Below, piece after piece: positions 1 through 6,103 of a stretch of 9,336 bases of DNA (position 1 is the first letter of the stretch; every line of letters starts with the position of its first letter). The stretch covers positions 1-9,336 of the forward strand of contig CALPQA020000046.1 of NCBI GenBank assembly GCA_943325595.2, read 5' to 3'. The position numbers and the translations under genes were made by a program. The stretch is from Auritidibacter sp. Marseille-P8566. Its GTDB lineage: Bacteria; Bacteroidota; Bacteroidia; Flavobacteriales; Flavobacteriaceae. The notes beneath the pieces are model-generated. The model saw nothing but the letters and a program-made list of their open reading frames with translations. It searched no databases and was not told where the DNA came from.

Positions 1-54
1 TAGAAACTCGAGACACCGGTTTGAATTTTACAAAACTTATTTACAACTAATTTG
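1..54. other. Left-edge intergenic stretch, no feature seen
   Basis: These bases lie downstream of the minus-strand tRNA pair. I find no open frame, no third tRNA and no convincing hairpin terminator. The stretch probably holds the 3' trailer of the tRNA transcript. The window edge prevents saying more. Confidence 0.4.
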
Positions 55-126
55 TAGTCCGTGGGAGAATCGAACTCCCATTTCTTGGATGAAAACCAAG
101 TGTCCTAACCGGTAGACGAACGGACC
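55..126 (-). tRNA. tRNA-Glu (anticodon UUC), copy 1
   Basis: A 72-nt gene that folds as a complete cloverleaf on the minus strand. The acceptor stem is GGTCCGT/ACGGACT with a G-U pair at the top and discriminator A. The D stem is GTCT/GGAC, the anticodon stem CTTGG/CCAAG with loop TTTTCAT (anticodon TTC), and the T stem GGGAG/CTCCC with loop TTCGATT. The CCA tail is not encoded, since the next genomic bases read CAA on this strand, so it must be added by nucleotidyltransferase. It lies 23 nt downstream of the second tRNA-Glu and is probably processed from the same transcript. Confidence 0.97.
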
Positions 127-149
127 GTTACATTATTTTCAAAAACTTG

Positions 150-221
150 TAGTCCGTGGGGGAATCGAACCCCCCTTTCCTGGATGAAAACCAGAGATCC
201 TAACCGATAGATGAACGGACC
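150..221 (-). tRNA. tRNA-Glu (anticodon UUC), copy 2
   Basis: A second 72-nt minus-strand cloverleaf with the same acceptor stem and anticodon loop as its neighbour but different D, anticodon and T stems: ATCT/GGAT, TCTGG/CCAGG with a U-G pair at the base, and GGGGG/CCCCC. Most of the stem differences are compensatory, so both genes look functional. It is the promoter-proximal gene of the pair, 20 nt after the -7 element. CCA is not encoded. Confidence 0.97.
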
Positions 222-241
222 ATGCTTTTGTAATGCGGATG

Positions 242-271
242 CAAAAATACAACTATTTTTTATTCGTACAA
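242..271 (-). promoter_or_regulatory. Promoter of the tRNA-Glu pair
   Basis: Read on the minus strand, this stretch holds TTG (269-271), a 19-nt spacer and TATTTTTG (242-249). This is an exact match to the Bacteroidota housekeeping promoter pattern TTG-N17-23-TAnnTTTG. The -7 element ends 20 nt before the first tRNA nucleotide, which suits a short 5' leader removed by RNase P. It also shows that the tRNAs need not depend on read-through from proS. Confidence 0.8.
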
Positions 272-299
272 TAGCTGATGTATGTTTTTTTTATTTTTT

Positions 300-1778
300 T
301 TAATATGCCTTCGCAAATAGAACTCTTCCAACAGATGGATTACCAGTAAAAACACAGCTTCCCGCCTCTTCTACCCTATCTAAAGGGATGCATCTTATGG
401 TTGCTTTTGTCAAATCCTTGATTTTATCTTCTGTTTCAGGAGTTCCATCCCAATGCGCTGATACAAAGCCACCTTTATCATTTAAAACAGCTTTAAACTC
501 TTCAAAGTCGTTTACTTCTGTGATGTGAGTATTTCTATAATGCAGTGCTTTATCAAACAAATCTACTTGAATTTGAGCTAACAAATCAGTGATATAAACT
601 TCAATTCCATCATTTGAAACGATTTCTTTTGTCAAAGTATCTCTTCTTGCTACTTCAAAAGTTCCGTTTTCTAAATCTTTTGGACCAACAGCAATTCTAA
701 TAGGTACTCCTTTCAATTCCCATTCGGCAAATTTAAAACCTGGTTTTTGAGTAGTTCTGTTGTCGAACTTTACAGAAATATTCAATTTTTTCAATGCTAC
801 AACTACTTTTTGAACCGCTTCCGAAATTGCTTCTAATTGCTCATCAGATTTATAAATTGGCACAATAACCACTTGAATTGGCGCTAAATTTGGTGGCAAA
901 ACCAATCCTTGATCATCAGAATGCGTCATTACCAAAGCCCCCATCAATCGGGTTGAAACTCCCCAAGAAGTTCCCCAAACATATTCTTGTTTTCCTTCTG
1001 CATTAGCAAATTTAACATCAAATGCTTTTGCAAAATTCTGACCTAAAAAGTGTGATGTTCCCGCTTGCAATGCTTTTCCGTCTTGCATCAATGCCTCAAT
1101 ACAATAGGTTTCATCAGCACCAGCAAAACGTTCTGTTTCTGTCTTTAATCCTTTTATAACTGGAATTGCCATAAAATTTTCAGCAAATTCAGCATAAACA
1201 TGCATCATTTTTTCTGATTCTTCCAGTGCTTCATCTTTTGTTGCGTGAGCAGTATGTCCTTCCTGCCACAAAAATTCTGCAGTTCTAAGAAACAATCTTG
1301 TTCTCATTTCCCAGCGCACCACATTTGCCCATTGATTGATTAATAACGGTAAATCTCTATAGGATTGTACCCATCCTTTATAAGTAGACCAAATAATTGC
1401 CTCACTTGTAGGACGAACAATTAGTTCTTCTTCTAATTTAGCATTGGGATCAACCATTAATTTTCCTGGTTTATCAGGATCGTTTTTTAGTCTGTAATGC
1501 GTAACAATAGCACATTCTTTGGCAAAACCTTCGGCATTTTTTTCTTCTGCCTCAAACATACTTTTTGGGACAAATAAAGGAAAATAAGCATTTTGATGCC
1601 CTGTTTCTTTAAACATTCGATCTAATTCTGCTTGCATTTTTTCCCAAATGGCATAACCATAGGGTTTTATAACCATACAGCCTCTTACGCCTGAATTTTC
1701 GGCTAGGTCGGCTTTGACTACCAACTCATTATACCATTTTGAATAATCCTCAGATCGTGTTGTTAAGTTCTTGCTCAT
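300..1778 (-). CDS. proS: Prolyl-tRNA synthetase, archaeal/eukaryotic type
   Basis: Charges tRNA-Pro with proline in the cytoplasm. The 492-aa length and the C-terminal zinc-binding-like domain ending in a tyrosine (FAKAY) mark the ProS type 3 (archaeal/eukaryotic-like) form, not the longer bacterial form with an editing insertion. The class II catalytic core spans about residues 30-295: [10 protein letters not shown] at 121-130, motif 2 around [15 protein letters not shown] (155-169), and motif 3 near [17 protein letters not shown] (275-291). The anticodon-binding domain follows at about 300-405. I chose the ATG at 1778 (MSKNLTTR...) over a GTG six codons upstream because the family begins at this point and the upstream residues look like leader. 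It is divergent from the lipoprotein gene, with its own promoter about 55 nt upstream. No clear terminator is seen before the tRNA promoter. Confidence 0.97.
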   Translation of the reverse strand: MSKNLTTRSEDYSKWYNELVVKADLAENSGVRGCMVIKPYGYAIWEKMQAELDRMFKETGHQNAYFPLFVPKSMFEAEEKNAEGFAKECAIVTHYRLKNDPDKPGKLMVDPNAKLEEELIVRPTSEAIIWSTYKGWVQSYRDLPLLINQWANVVRWEMRTRLFLRTAEFLWQEGHTAHATKDEALEESEKMMHVYAEFAENFMAIPVIKGLKTETERFAGADETYCIEALMQDGKALQAGTSHFLGQNFAKAFDVKFANAEGKQEYVWGTSWGVSTRLMGALVMTHSDDQGLVLPPNLAPIQVVIVPIYKSDEQLEAISEAVQKVVVALKKLNISVKFDNRTTQKPGFKFAEWELKGVPIRIAVGPKDLENGTFEVARRDTLTKEIVSNDGIEVYITDLLAQIQVDLFDKALHYRNTHITEVNDFEEFKAVLNDKGGFVSAHWDGTPETEDKIKDLTKATIRCIPLDRVEEAGSCVFTGNPSVGRVLFAKAY

Positions 1779-1832
1779 GATGAAATAGTTTGGCACTAAA
1801 ATTGTTTAACTTATTTTAACTAAATAGTTCGG

Positions 1833-1860
1833 CAAAACTAACTATTTTTGTAATGACCAA
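1833..1860 (-). promoter_or_regulatory. proS promoter (TTG-N17-TAGTTTTG)
   Basis: On the minus strand, TAGTTTTG (1833-1840) matches the Bacteroidota -7 consensus TAnnTTTG, and TTG (1858-1860) lies 17 nt upstream, at the lower end of the accepted spacing. The start codon follows about 55 nt downstream. The -7 box is 2 bp from the oppositely directed -7 box of the lipoprotein gene. Confidence 0.65.
1843..1850 (+). promoter_or_regulatory. -7 element for the lipoprotein/OMP unit
   Basis: TATTTTTG matches TAnnTTTG exactly and ends 28 nt before the ATG at 1879. No TTG is found at the expected distance upstream; the nearest candidate, around 1827-1832, is degenerate. It may be a weaker or activator-dependent promoter. 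Confidence 0.5.
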
Positions 1861-1878
1861 CAATTAAAATGCATAGAT

Positions 1879-2934
1879 ATGAAAACTAATTATTTTTCTT
1901 CAGCAAAATCAATCTCAATTTTTTCTATAATTGTACTGATAAGTGTTGTAATGGCTTCCTGTGGCTCCTACAAAAACAGTACGTACTATGACCGTGATGG
2001 GATTTACGGTTCCGATGAAAATGGAAAAGAGTACAAAGGGTCAAAAGCAAATAACACTAACGGAAATAGCGACAAATACAAAGAATATTTTAGCGCTATG
2101 AGAGAAAATAACGAACAAGAAGCTACTTTTACTGACGTAGAAAACTATTCTACCTACAAAGACACCATTTCTAATGCTAAAAATAACGGATACAGCACTG
2201 AAAGCTATTCTTCTGGATATTCTGGTTGGGGAGACAACCAACAACCTATAAACGTAACCATTTATGACAATAATTGGGGATGGAATAACTACGGTTATGG
2301 AACCTATTGGAATTATGGTTGGAATTGGAATTTAGGTTGGAATTCATGGTATGGACCAAGCATTGGTTATGGTTGGGGATGGAATAATTGGTATGGCCCA
2401 AATTACGGCTATTATGGTTGGGGTTACAACAATTACTACAATGGCTACTACAACAATTATTATGATGGCTATTATAATTATTCCCACAGTAATGGAATTA
2501 GAGGTGGTCGATACAATGGTAGAAATACTATTGGCAGAAGCAACTTGAATGACAATAGAACAAATTCTTATTCTGCAGGACGTAGAAATACAACTACAAA
2601 CGGAGTTCGAAATTCTAACAGTTTAACACCTAGAAGAAATGAGTCTCGAAATGAAACGATAAACCCAAGAATAAACTCACCGAGAAGCGAAAGTGAAACT
2701 CCTCGAAATTACACCCCAACTCCAAGAAGTGAAAATACTACACCAAGAAGTTATACTCCTACAAGAACTGAAACACCTTCACCAAGAAGTGAGAGTACAA
2801 CACCAAGAAGCTACACTCCTACGAGAACTGAAACACCTTCACCAAGAAGTTATACTCCGAGTTATACCCCGAGTTATAATTCAGGAGGTAATTCAGGCGG
2901 CGGTAGATCTGGCGGTGGCGGAGGAAGAAGATAA
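1879..2934 (+). CDS. Low-complexity Tyr/Trp/Asn/Gly-rich lipoprotein
   Basis: Function unknown. The N-terminus (residues 1-27) is a hydrophobic signal ending in VVMAS before Cys28, so lipid attachment and export to the envelope are predicted. A polar segment (29-125) is followed by a Trp/Tyr/Gly/Asn-rich region (about 130-205) with repeated GWGWNNWYGP- and NNYYNGYY-like units. Next is an Arg/Asn-rich linker (205-265), then a Pro/Thr/Ser/Arg/Glu tail with a 20-residue repeat (about 281-330), and a Gly-rich end closing in RR. Similar flavobacterial proteins have been labelled vitellogenin-like because of their composition, which I would not take as a function. The FadL-like barrel gene begins 55 nt downstream with no terminator or promoter seen between them, so co-transcription is likely. 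The protein may be a surface or cell-wall-associated structural lipoprotein, which is inference only. The start choice is supported by the lipobox. Confidence 0.85.
   Translation: MKTNYFSSAKSISIFSIIVLISVVMASCGSYKNSTYYDRDGIYGSDENGKEYKGSKANNTNGNSDKYKEYFSAMRENNEQEATFTDVENYSTYKDTISNAKNNGYSTESYSSGYSGWGDNQQPINVTIYDNNWGWNNYGYGTYWNYGWNWNLGWNSWYGPSIGYGWGWNNWYGPNYGYYGWGYNNYYNGYYNNYYDGYYNYSHSNGIRGGRYNGRNTIGRSNLNDNRTNSYSAGRRNTTTNGVRNSNSLTPRRNESRNETINPRINSPRSESETPRNYTPTPRSENTTPRSYTPTRTETPSPRSESTTPRSYTPTRTETPSPRSYTPSYTPSYNSGGNSGGGRSGGGGGRR
2719..2853 (+). repeat. In-frame 60-bp tandem repeat within the lipoprotein gene
   Basis: A 60-bp unit, encoding 20 residues of the type SYTPTRTETPSPRSESTTPR, occurs slightly more than twice. 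The stretch 2749-2808 matches 2809-2868 closely over its first 45 bases, and a more diverged partial copy precedes it. The period is a multiple of three, so changes in copy number keep the frame. Confidence 0.85.
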
Positions 2935-2989
2935 TAGTGACTGATTTTTAAACCTATTTAAGGCGTACTTAAAACTAAAAATAAATCCA

Positions 2990-4528
2990 ATGAAAAAATA
3001 TTTAATTTTAATGCTAACGGGATTGTCAGTTACATCAATGCAATCACAAGATATTACTGATGCAATGCGATTTGCACAAGACAATCTAAATGGAACAGCT
3101 CGTTACAGAGCAATGAGTGGCGCATTTGGAGCCCTAGGTGGTGATTTTTCATCATTAAATGTAAATCCCGCTGGGTCAGCTATATTTGCTAATAATCAAG
3201 TCGCCTTGTCTTTGAATAGCTTTGGCACCAAAAACAAGTCCAATTATTTCGGAACTACAACTGACGAAAACAGTTCAGCATTTGATTTAAACCAATTTGG
3301 AGGTGTTTTCGTTTTAAAAAATACTGACCGATCAAGCGACTGGAAAAAATTTAGTTTTGCTTTGAACTACGAAAATTCGAATAATTTTGATAATGCTGTT
3401 TTTTCTGCAGGAACAAACCCAACGCACTCAATTGGAAATTATTTTACCTATTATGCCAATAGGAACGGTGGAGAATCATTATCAAATTTACAATTACAAA
3501 ATGGCGAAAGCATTACCGATTTGTATGATTATTTAGGTTACAATTATGGATTTGGATCGCAGCAAGCATTTTTAGGCTACCAAGGCTATATTATTGATGC
3601 AGCTTCAAATTATGATGAAAGCACCAATAGAAACTATGTTTCATTAATCCCTTCTGGGGGAAATTATTATCAAGAAAACTATTTTGAATCAAATGGTTAT
3701 AACGGAAAATTATCTTTTAATGCATCAGGACAATATAAAGATAAATTTTATTTTGGAGTCAATATTAATACTCACTTTATAGACTACAAACAATCAACTA
3801 GTTTTTATGAGGAAAACACAAACAACCTCCTTTCTGGCGTACAACGTTTGCGTTTTGACAACGAACTAACTACTTATGGAAATGGCGTTTCATTTCAATT
3901 AGGTGCAATAGCAAAGATAACCAAAGAAGTTCGTTTAGGTTTGGCCTACGAATCTCCAACTTGGTATGAAATGAACGATAAATTAACTCAAGGATTAGTA
4001 GTGGTTAGTGCAGACGCTTTAGGAGAAATACCTACAGATAACATAAATCCAAGAATAATAAATGTTTACGAACCTTATCAATTGCAAACACCAGGGAAAT
4101 GGACAGGAAGCTTTGCTTATGTTTATGGAAAGTCGGGTTTGTTGAGTATTGACTATTCCATTAAAGATTATGGAAACACACAATTCATCCCGAAAGATGA
4201 TTACAGAAACGCCAATAGAGAAATGAGTAATTTACTAGGATTGTCAAGTGAATTGAGAATTGGAGGCGAATATCGAATTAATGAATTAAGTCTAAGAGCA
4301 GGTTATAGAACAGAACAAAGTCCTTATAAGAACGCTAGAACTGTTGGCGATTTAAAAGGGTTTTCAACAGGCTTGGGATATAACTTTGGAGGAACCCGAC
4401 TGGATTTAACGTATTCTCACGCAGAAAGAGACTCTGAAAAACAATTTTTCTCAGTAGGTATGACAGATAGTTCAAAAATTACTTCAATAACTAATAACAT
4501 AACAATGACCTTATCATTAGAGTTATAG
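2990..4528 (+). CDS. FadL/OmpP1/TodX-family outer membrane protein
   Basis: A 512-aa outer membrane beta-barrel predicted to let hydrophobic compounds cross the outer membrane. Residues 1-20 form a signal peptide (cleavage near MQSQ/D). The mature N-terminus contains ARYRAMSGAFGALGGDFSSL and then NPAGSAIF (59-66), the conserved N-terminal signature of the FadL/TodX superfamily. The rest is rich in alternating, aromatic-flanked beta strands separated by Asn/Tyr/Gly-rich loops, and the protein ends in a strand (ITMTLSLEL). Flavobacterial relatives are often annotated as hemin receptor, but no TonB box or plug domain is visible, so I do not support heme uptake. Substrate unknown. It lies 55 nt after the lipoprotein gene and is followed by a strong terminator hairpin. 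Confidence 0.88.
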   Translation: MKKYLILMLTGLSVTSMQSQDITDAMRFAQDNLNGTARYRAMSGAFGALGGDFSSLNVNPAGSAIFANNQVALSLNSFGTKNKSNYFGTTTDENSSAFDLNQFGGVFVLKNTDRSSDWKKFSFALNYENSNNFDNAVFSAGTNPTHSIGNYFTYYANRNGGESLSNLQLQNGESITDLYDYLGYNYGFGSQQAFLGYQGYIIDAASNYDESTNRNYVSLIPSGGNYYQENYFESNGYNGKLSFNASGQYKDKFYFGVNINTHFIDYKQSTSFYEENTNNLLSGVQRLRFDNELTTYGNGVSFQLGAIAKITKEVRLGLAYESPTWYEMNDKLTQGLVVVSADALGEIPTDNINPRIINVYEPYQLQTPGKWTGSFAYVYGKSGLLSIDYSIKDYGNTQFIPKDDYRNANREMSNLLGLSSELRIGGEYRINELSLRAGYRTEQSPYKNARTVGDLKGFSTGLGYNFGGTRLDLTYSHAERDSEKQFFSVGMTDSSKITSITNNITMTLSLEL

Positions 4529-4546
4529 CAAAAAAAACCTAGTATT

Positions 4547-4585
4547 AATAAAATGGGCTGTCTTTTATAGACAGCCCATTTTATT
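4547..4585. terminator. Strong, probably bidirectional terminator between convergent genes
   Basis: A 17-bp perfect stem (4547-4563 with 4569-4585) with a 5-nt loop, whose core is ATGGGCTGTC/GACAGCCCAT. A/T tracts form the base of the stem, so either strand gives a hairpin followed by a T-rich tail. It sits 18 bp after the barrel stop codon and 40 bp before the convergent repressor gene's stop, and can serve both. Confidence 0.9.
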
Positions 4586-4625
4586 TAATTGTTATTAATC
4601 ACCAAATAGATATCAATGTCTTAAT

Positions 4626-5255
4626 TTAAACCAATCTAATAACGCCAATAACTAAAGAAATACCAAAAATATTGGAAATATTTAGCTCAAAAGCATCAAA
4701 ACTATCATTTTCACTAACTAATAAAATATGATCGGAATCTTTACCCTTTTTAACTCTCTTAATCAATGAACCCTGAGATGTGTCTAAAACATAAACTTTA
4801 TCCCATTGAAAAAACAAACCATCAACAGTCAATTTCTTACATGCAACAATATCTCCATTATTGTATTTTGGGTACATTGCATCACCTTTCACTTGAATCA
4901 AAGTATCCGATTCTTTAAATGTCGGTATTAAAAAACGTTCGTTTTCGTACTCCATAAATTTAAAGTCGCCAATACTAAAACCATCGAAACTATGTGCTGA
5001 ATTATTTATTAAATTAGATTTATCAATGCCTCTGTTCGCATTGAAACCTGTTTTCAACATATTGCCATTCCCTGTTAACAACCATTCTGGATTGATATCA
5101 TAACATTTTTCATAAACTAATTCAGTATCAAATGTATTCCTTGCTTTCCAATTGTAGAGTACTTGAGGGGAAATTCCTAAAAACTTAGCAAAATCTGTGT
5201 CTCTATTAAAAGCATAATGCTTCTTAATACTATTAATTCTTTGAAACTTATCCAT
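4626..5255 (-). CDS. CI-like repressor with S24/LexA-type C-terminal domain, catalytic Ser replaced
   Basis: A 209-aa transcriptional repressor of the phage CI/LexA two-domain layout. Residues about 5-67 are a CI-repressor-type helix-turn-helix domain: DFAKFLGISPQVLYNWKARN is the HTH core, and PEWLLTGNGNML is the typical end of this domain. The C-terminal S24 domain spans about 100-209 and holds VKGDAMYPKYNNGDIVACK (122-140) and LIKRVKKG (164-171). The general-base lysine is present (Lys166), but the position of the nucleophilic serine in the GDSM motif is Ala126 (codon GCA at 4878-4880). Self-cleavage is therefore not expected, although dimerisation through this domain may remain. No Ala-Gly cleavage site stands out in the linker. 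It is divergent from the 65-aa gene, which suggests it represses that gene. Its own promoter is not obvious. Confidence 0.88.
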   Translation of the reverse strand: MDKFQRINSIKKHYAFNRDTDFAKFLGISPQVLYNWKARNTFDTELVYEKCYDINPEWLLTGNGNMLKTGFNANRGIDKSNLINNSAHSFDGFSIGDFKFMEYENERFLIPTFKESDTLIQVKGDAMYPKYNNGDIVACKKLTVDGLFFQWDKVYVLDTSQGSLIKRVKKGKDSDHILLVSENDSFDAFELNISNIFGISLVIGVIRLV

Positions 5256-5304
5256 TCTAAAAAATATATACTATTTATTTAAAAATATTTTAACGAATGT
5301 TTTC

Positions 5305-5334
5305 TTGCATAAACAAAAAGTTTATTTACTTTTG
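5305..5334 (+). promoter_or_regulatory. Promoter of the 65-aa gene
   Basis: TTG at 5305-5307, a 19-nt spacer and TACTTTTG at 5327-5334 fit the Bacteroidota TTG-N19-TAnnTTTG consensus exactly. The start codon lies 26 nt downstream in an A-rich leader. Confidence 0.75.
5309..5325. promoter_or_regulatory. Candidate operator, perfect inverted repeat inside the promoter spacer
   Basis: ATAAAC-AAAAA-GTTTAT is a perfect 6-bp inverted repeat with a 5-bp spacer. It fits exactly between the TTG and the TAnnTTTG of the 65-aa gene's promoter. A dimer of the divergent HTH repressor bound here would block RNA polymerase. The 17-bp size is typical of CI/Cro-type operators. The arms are AT-rich, so chance is possible. 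Confidence 0.55.
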
Positions 5335-5360
5335 CTTTATGATTTGAAACAAACAAAACA

Positions 5361-5558
5361 ATGAACAAAGATAATCAAAAAAAGAAGTATAACAAATATA
5401 TATCTGTAGTGATCAATCGCTTAAAAGACAAATACGGCCTTTCTACACAATTCATCCACCAATCTTTACGAGGAGACAGAGTGAGCGAAACATCTGAAAA
5501 AATAGTAGCTGAGTACAAAATATTAGCTGCAGAAGTTGAAAAAGCACTAAACAAATAA
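5361..5558 (+). CDS. Small Cro-sized putative DNA-binding protein
   Basis: A 65-aa basic, mostly helical protein. KYISVVINRLKDKYG (12-26) is followed by LSTQFIHQSLRGDR (27-40), which reads like a turn plus recognition helix, and then by a long charged helix (45-64). Small Bacteroidota proteins with a similar SLRGDR-type segment occur beside S24 repressors, but I cannot name a defined family. Position (divergent from the repressor, consensus promoter with embedded operator) and size suggest a Cro-like counterpart or an effector released when repression lifts. No phage early genes follow; the next 270 bp downstream are non-coding. The start is supported by the promoter and A-rich leader. Confidence 0.65.
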   Translation: MNKDNQKKKYNKYISVVINRLKDKYGLSTQFIHQSLRGDRVSETSEKIVAEYKILAAEVEKALNK

Positions 5559-5778
5559 GCAACCCCAACAAACACTCAAATAACAGTTAAATGAAGGGTT
5601 TTTTATGAAAATAAAGAAAATTCTCAAAATAAATGTATTTTTAACATCAAATTACGTTTACTCAAAATCCTAGATTAAACGCACTAATCATTTAGACATT
5701 GAAAAATATTTAATAAACGAATAATTTAAAATAAATAAACAATAAAAATTAAAAATAAAATATAAGGTTGTTTTAATA
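5559..5778. other. AT-rich non-coding stretch
   Basis: About 220 bp of very AT-rich sequence between the 65-aa gene and the next terminator. I see no credible gene. A possible weak stem (AACCC at 5561-5565 with GGGTT at 5596-5600, followed by a T run) could end the 65-aa transcript. No other repeat or promoter match is convincing. Confidence 0.5.
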
Positions 5779-5810
5779 AAAAAAGTGCTTGAAAAATCAA
5801 GCACTTTTTT
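5779..5810 (-). terminator. Rho-independent terminator of the small Cys-rich gene
   Basis: A perfect 14-bp stem, AAAAAAGTGCTTGA/TCAAGCACTTTTTT, with a 4-nt loop, located 18 bp past the stop codon of the 58-aa gene. On the minus strand it ends in a T run. The same symmetry would let it work for plus-strand transcripts. Its presence supports the small upstream ORF as a real transcription unit. Confidence 0.88.
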
Positions 5811-5828
5811 ATTAATCAAGAATTCTAA

Positions 5829-6005
5829 TTATTTCTTTTCTGCCATTTTAGCGCAACATCCTGCTTTTTTTTCTTTATCGCAAGATTTCATTTCTTTTGC
5901 AGAACACTCTTTTTTTTCTTTCGCTTTTGGTTTTTTCTCTTGTGCATTAACATTCATTGAAATTGACAAAAGTGCCAATGCTAAAATTGCTACTGATTTT
6001 TTCAT
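5829..6005 (-). CDS. Small exported Lys/Cys-rich protein (58 aa)
   Basis: A short gene read directly from the minus strand, from ATG at 6005 to TAA at 5829. Residues 1-22 form a clear signal peptide: MKK, then the hydrophobic VAILALALLSISM, then NVNAQ, with cleavage likely at A21 or Q22. The mature part of about 36 residues is very Lys/Glu-rich and has four cysteines (34, 42, 50, 51) in the arrangement C-X7-C-X7-CC. With no predicted globular core, a periplasmic or surface metal- or thiol-binding peptide is the most reasonable guess, but this is inference. It lies 98 bp after the Crp-type gene on the same strand and is followed by a strong terminator. No consensus promoter was found in the gap; TATTTTTA near 6045-6052 has one mismatch. 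The protein may be co-transcribed with, or controlled by, the regulator. Confidence 0.85.
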   Translation of the reverse strand: MKKSVAILALALLSISMNVNAQEKKPKAKEKKECSAKEMKSCDKEKKAGCCAKMAEKK

Positions 6006-6103
6006 TTTTAATGTATTTGATTGTTGTTTTTTAATTTTCTTAAGTAAAAATAATGATTTTTTATATCTTGAATCTAATTTTAATAAATAATTATTAAAAA
6101 AAA

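Noticed and set aside
1779..1796. Six-codon N-terminal extension of proS from a GTG
   Set aside because: The family starts at [12 protein letters not shown] sequence and the ATG at 1778 has the usual leader distance from the -7 box; the extension is probably untranslated leader.
2990..4528. Hemin receptor label for the barrel protein
   Set aside because: No TonB box, plug domain or heme-binding motif is visible; the N-terminal NPAGSA signature fits the FadL family instead.
4626..5558. Prophage or integrated element
   Set aside because: Only a repressor and a small partner are present; no integrase, attachment repeat or phage structural gene, and the flanks look like ordinary chromosome.
5561..5604. 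Weak stem AACCC/GGGTT followed by a T run
   Set aside because: Only 5 bp with a loop of about 30 nt; kept as a mention but not called as a terminator.
5605..5673. 22-codon plus-strand ORF (MKIKKILKIN...)
   Set aside because: AT-rich DNA gives such short frames by chance, and there is no promoter, signal or terminator to support it.
5785..6090. Plus-strand open frame of about 100 codons
   Set aside because: It is antisense to the 58-aa signal-peptide gene and starts within a terminator stem; its Phe/Ser-rich content is the mirror image of Lys/Glu codons.
6083..6098. AT-only inverted repeat TAATAA-N4-TTATTA after the Crp-type gene
   Set aside because: Made only of A and T, so thermodynamically weak and expected by chance at this composition.
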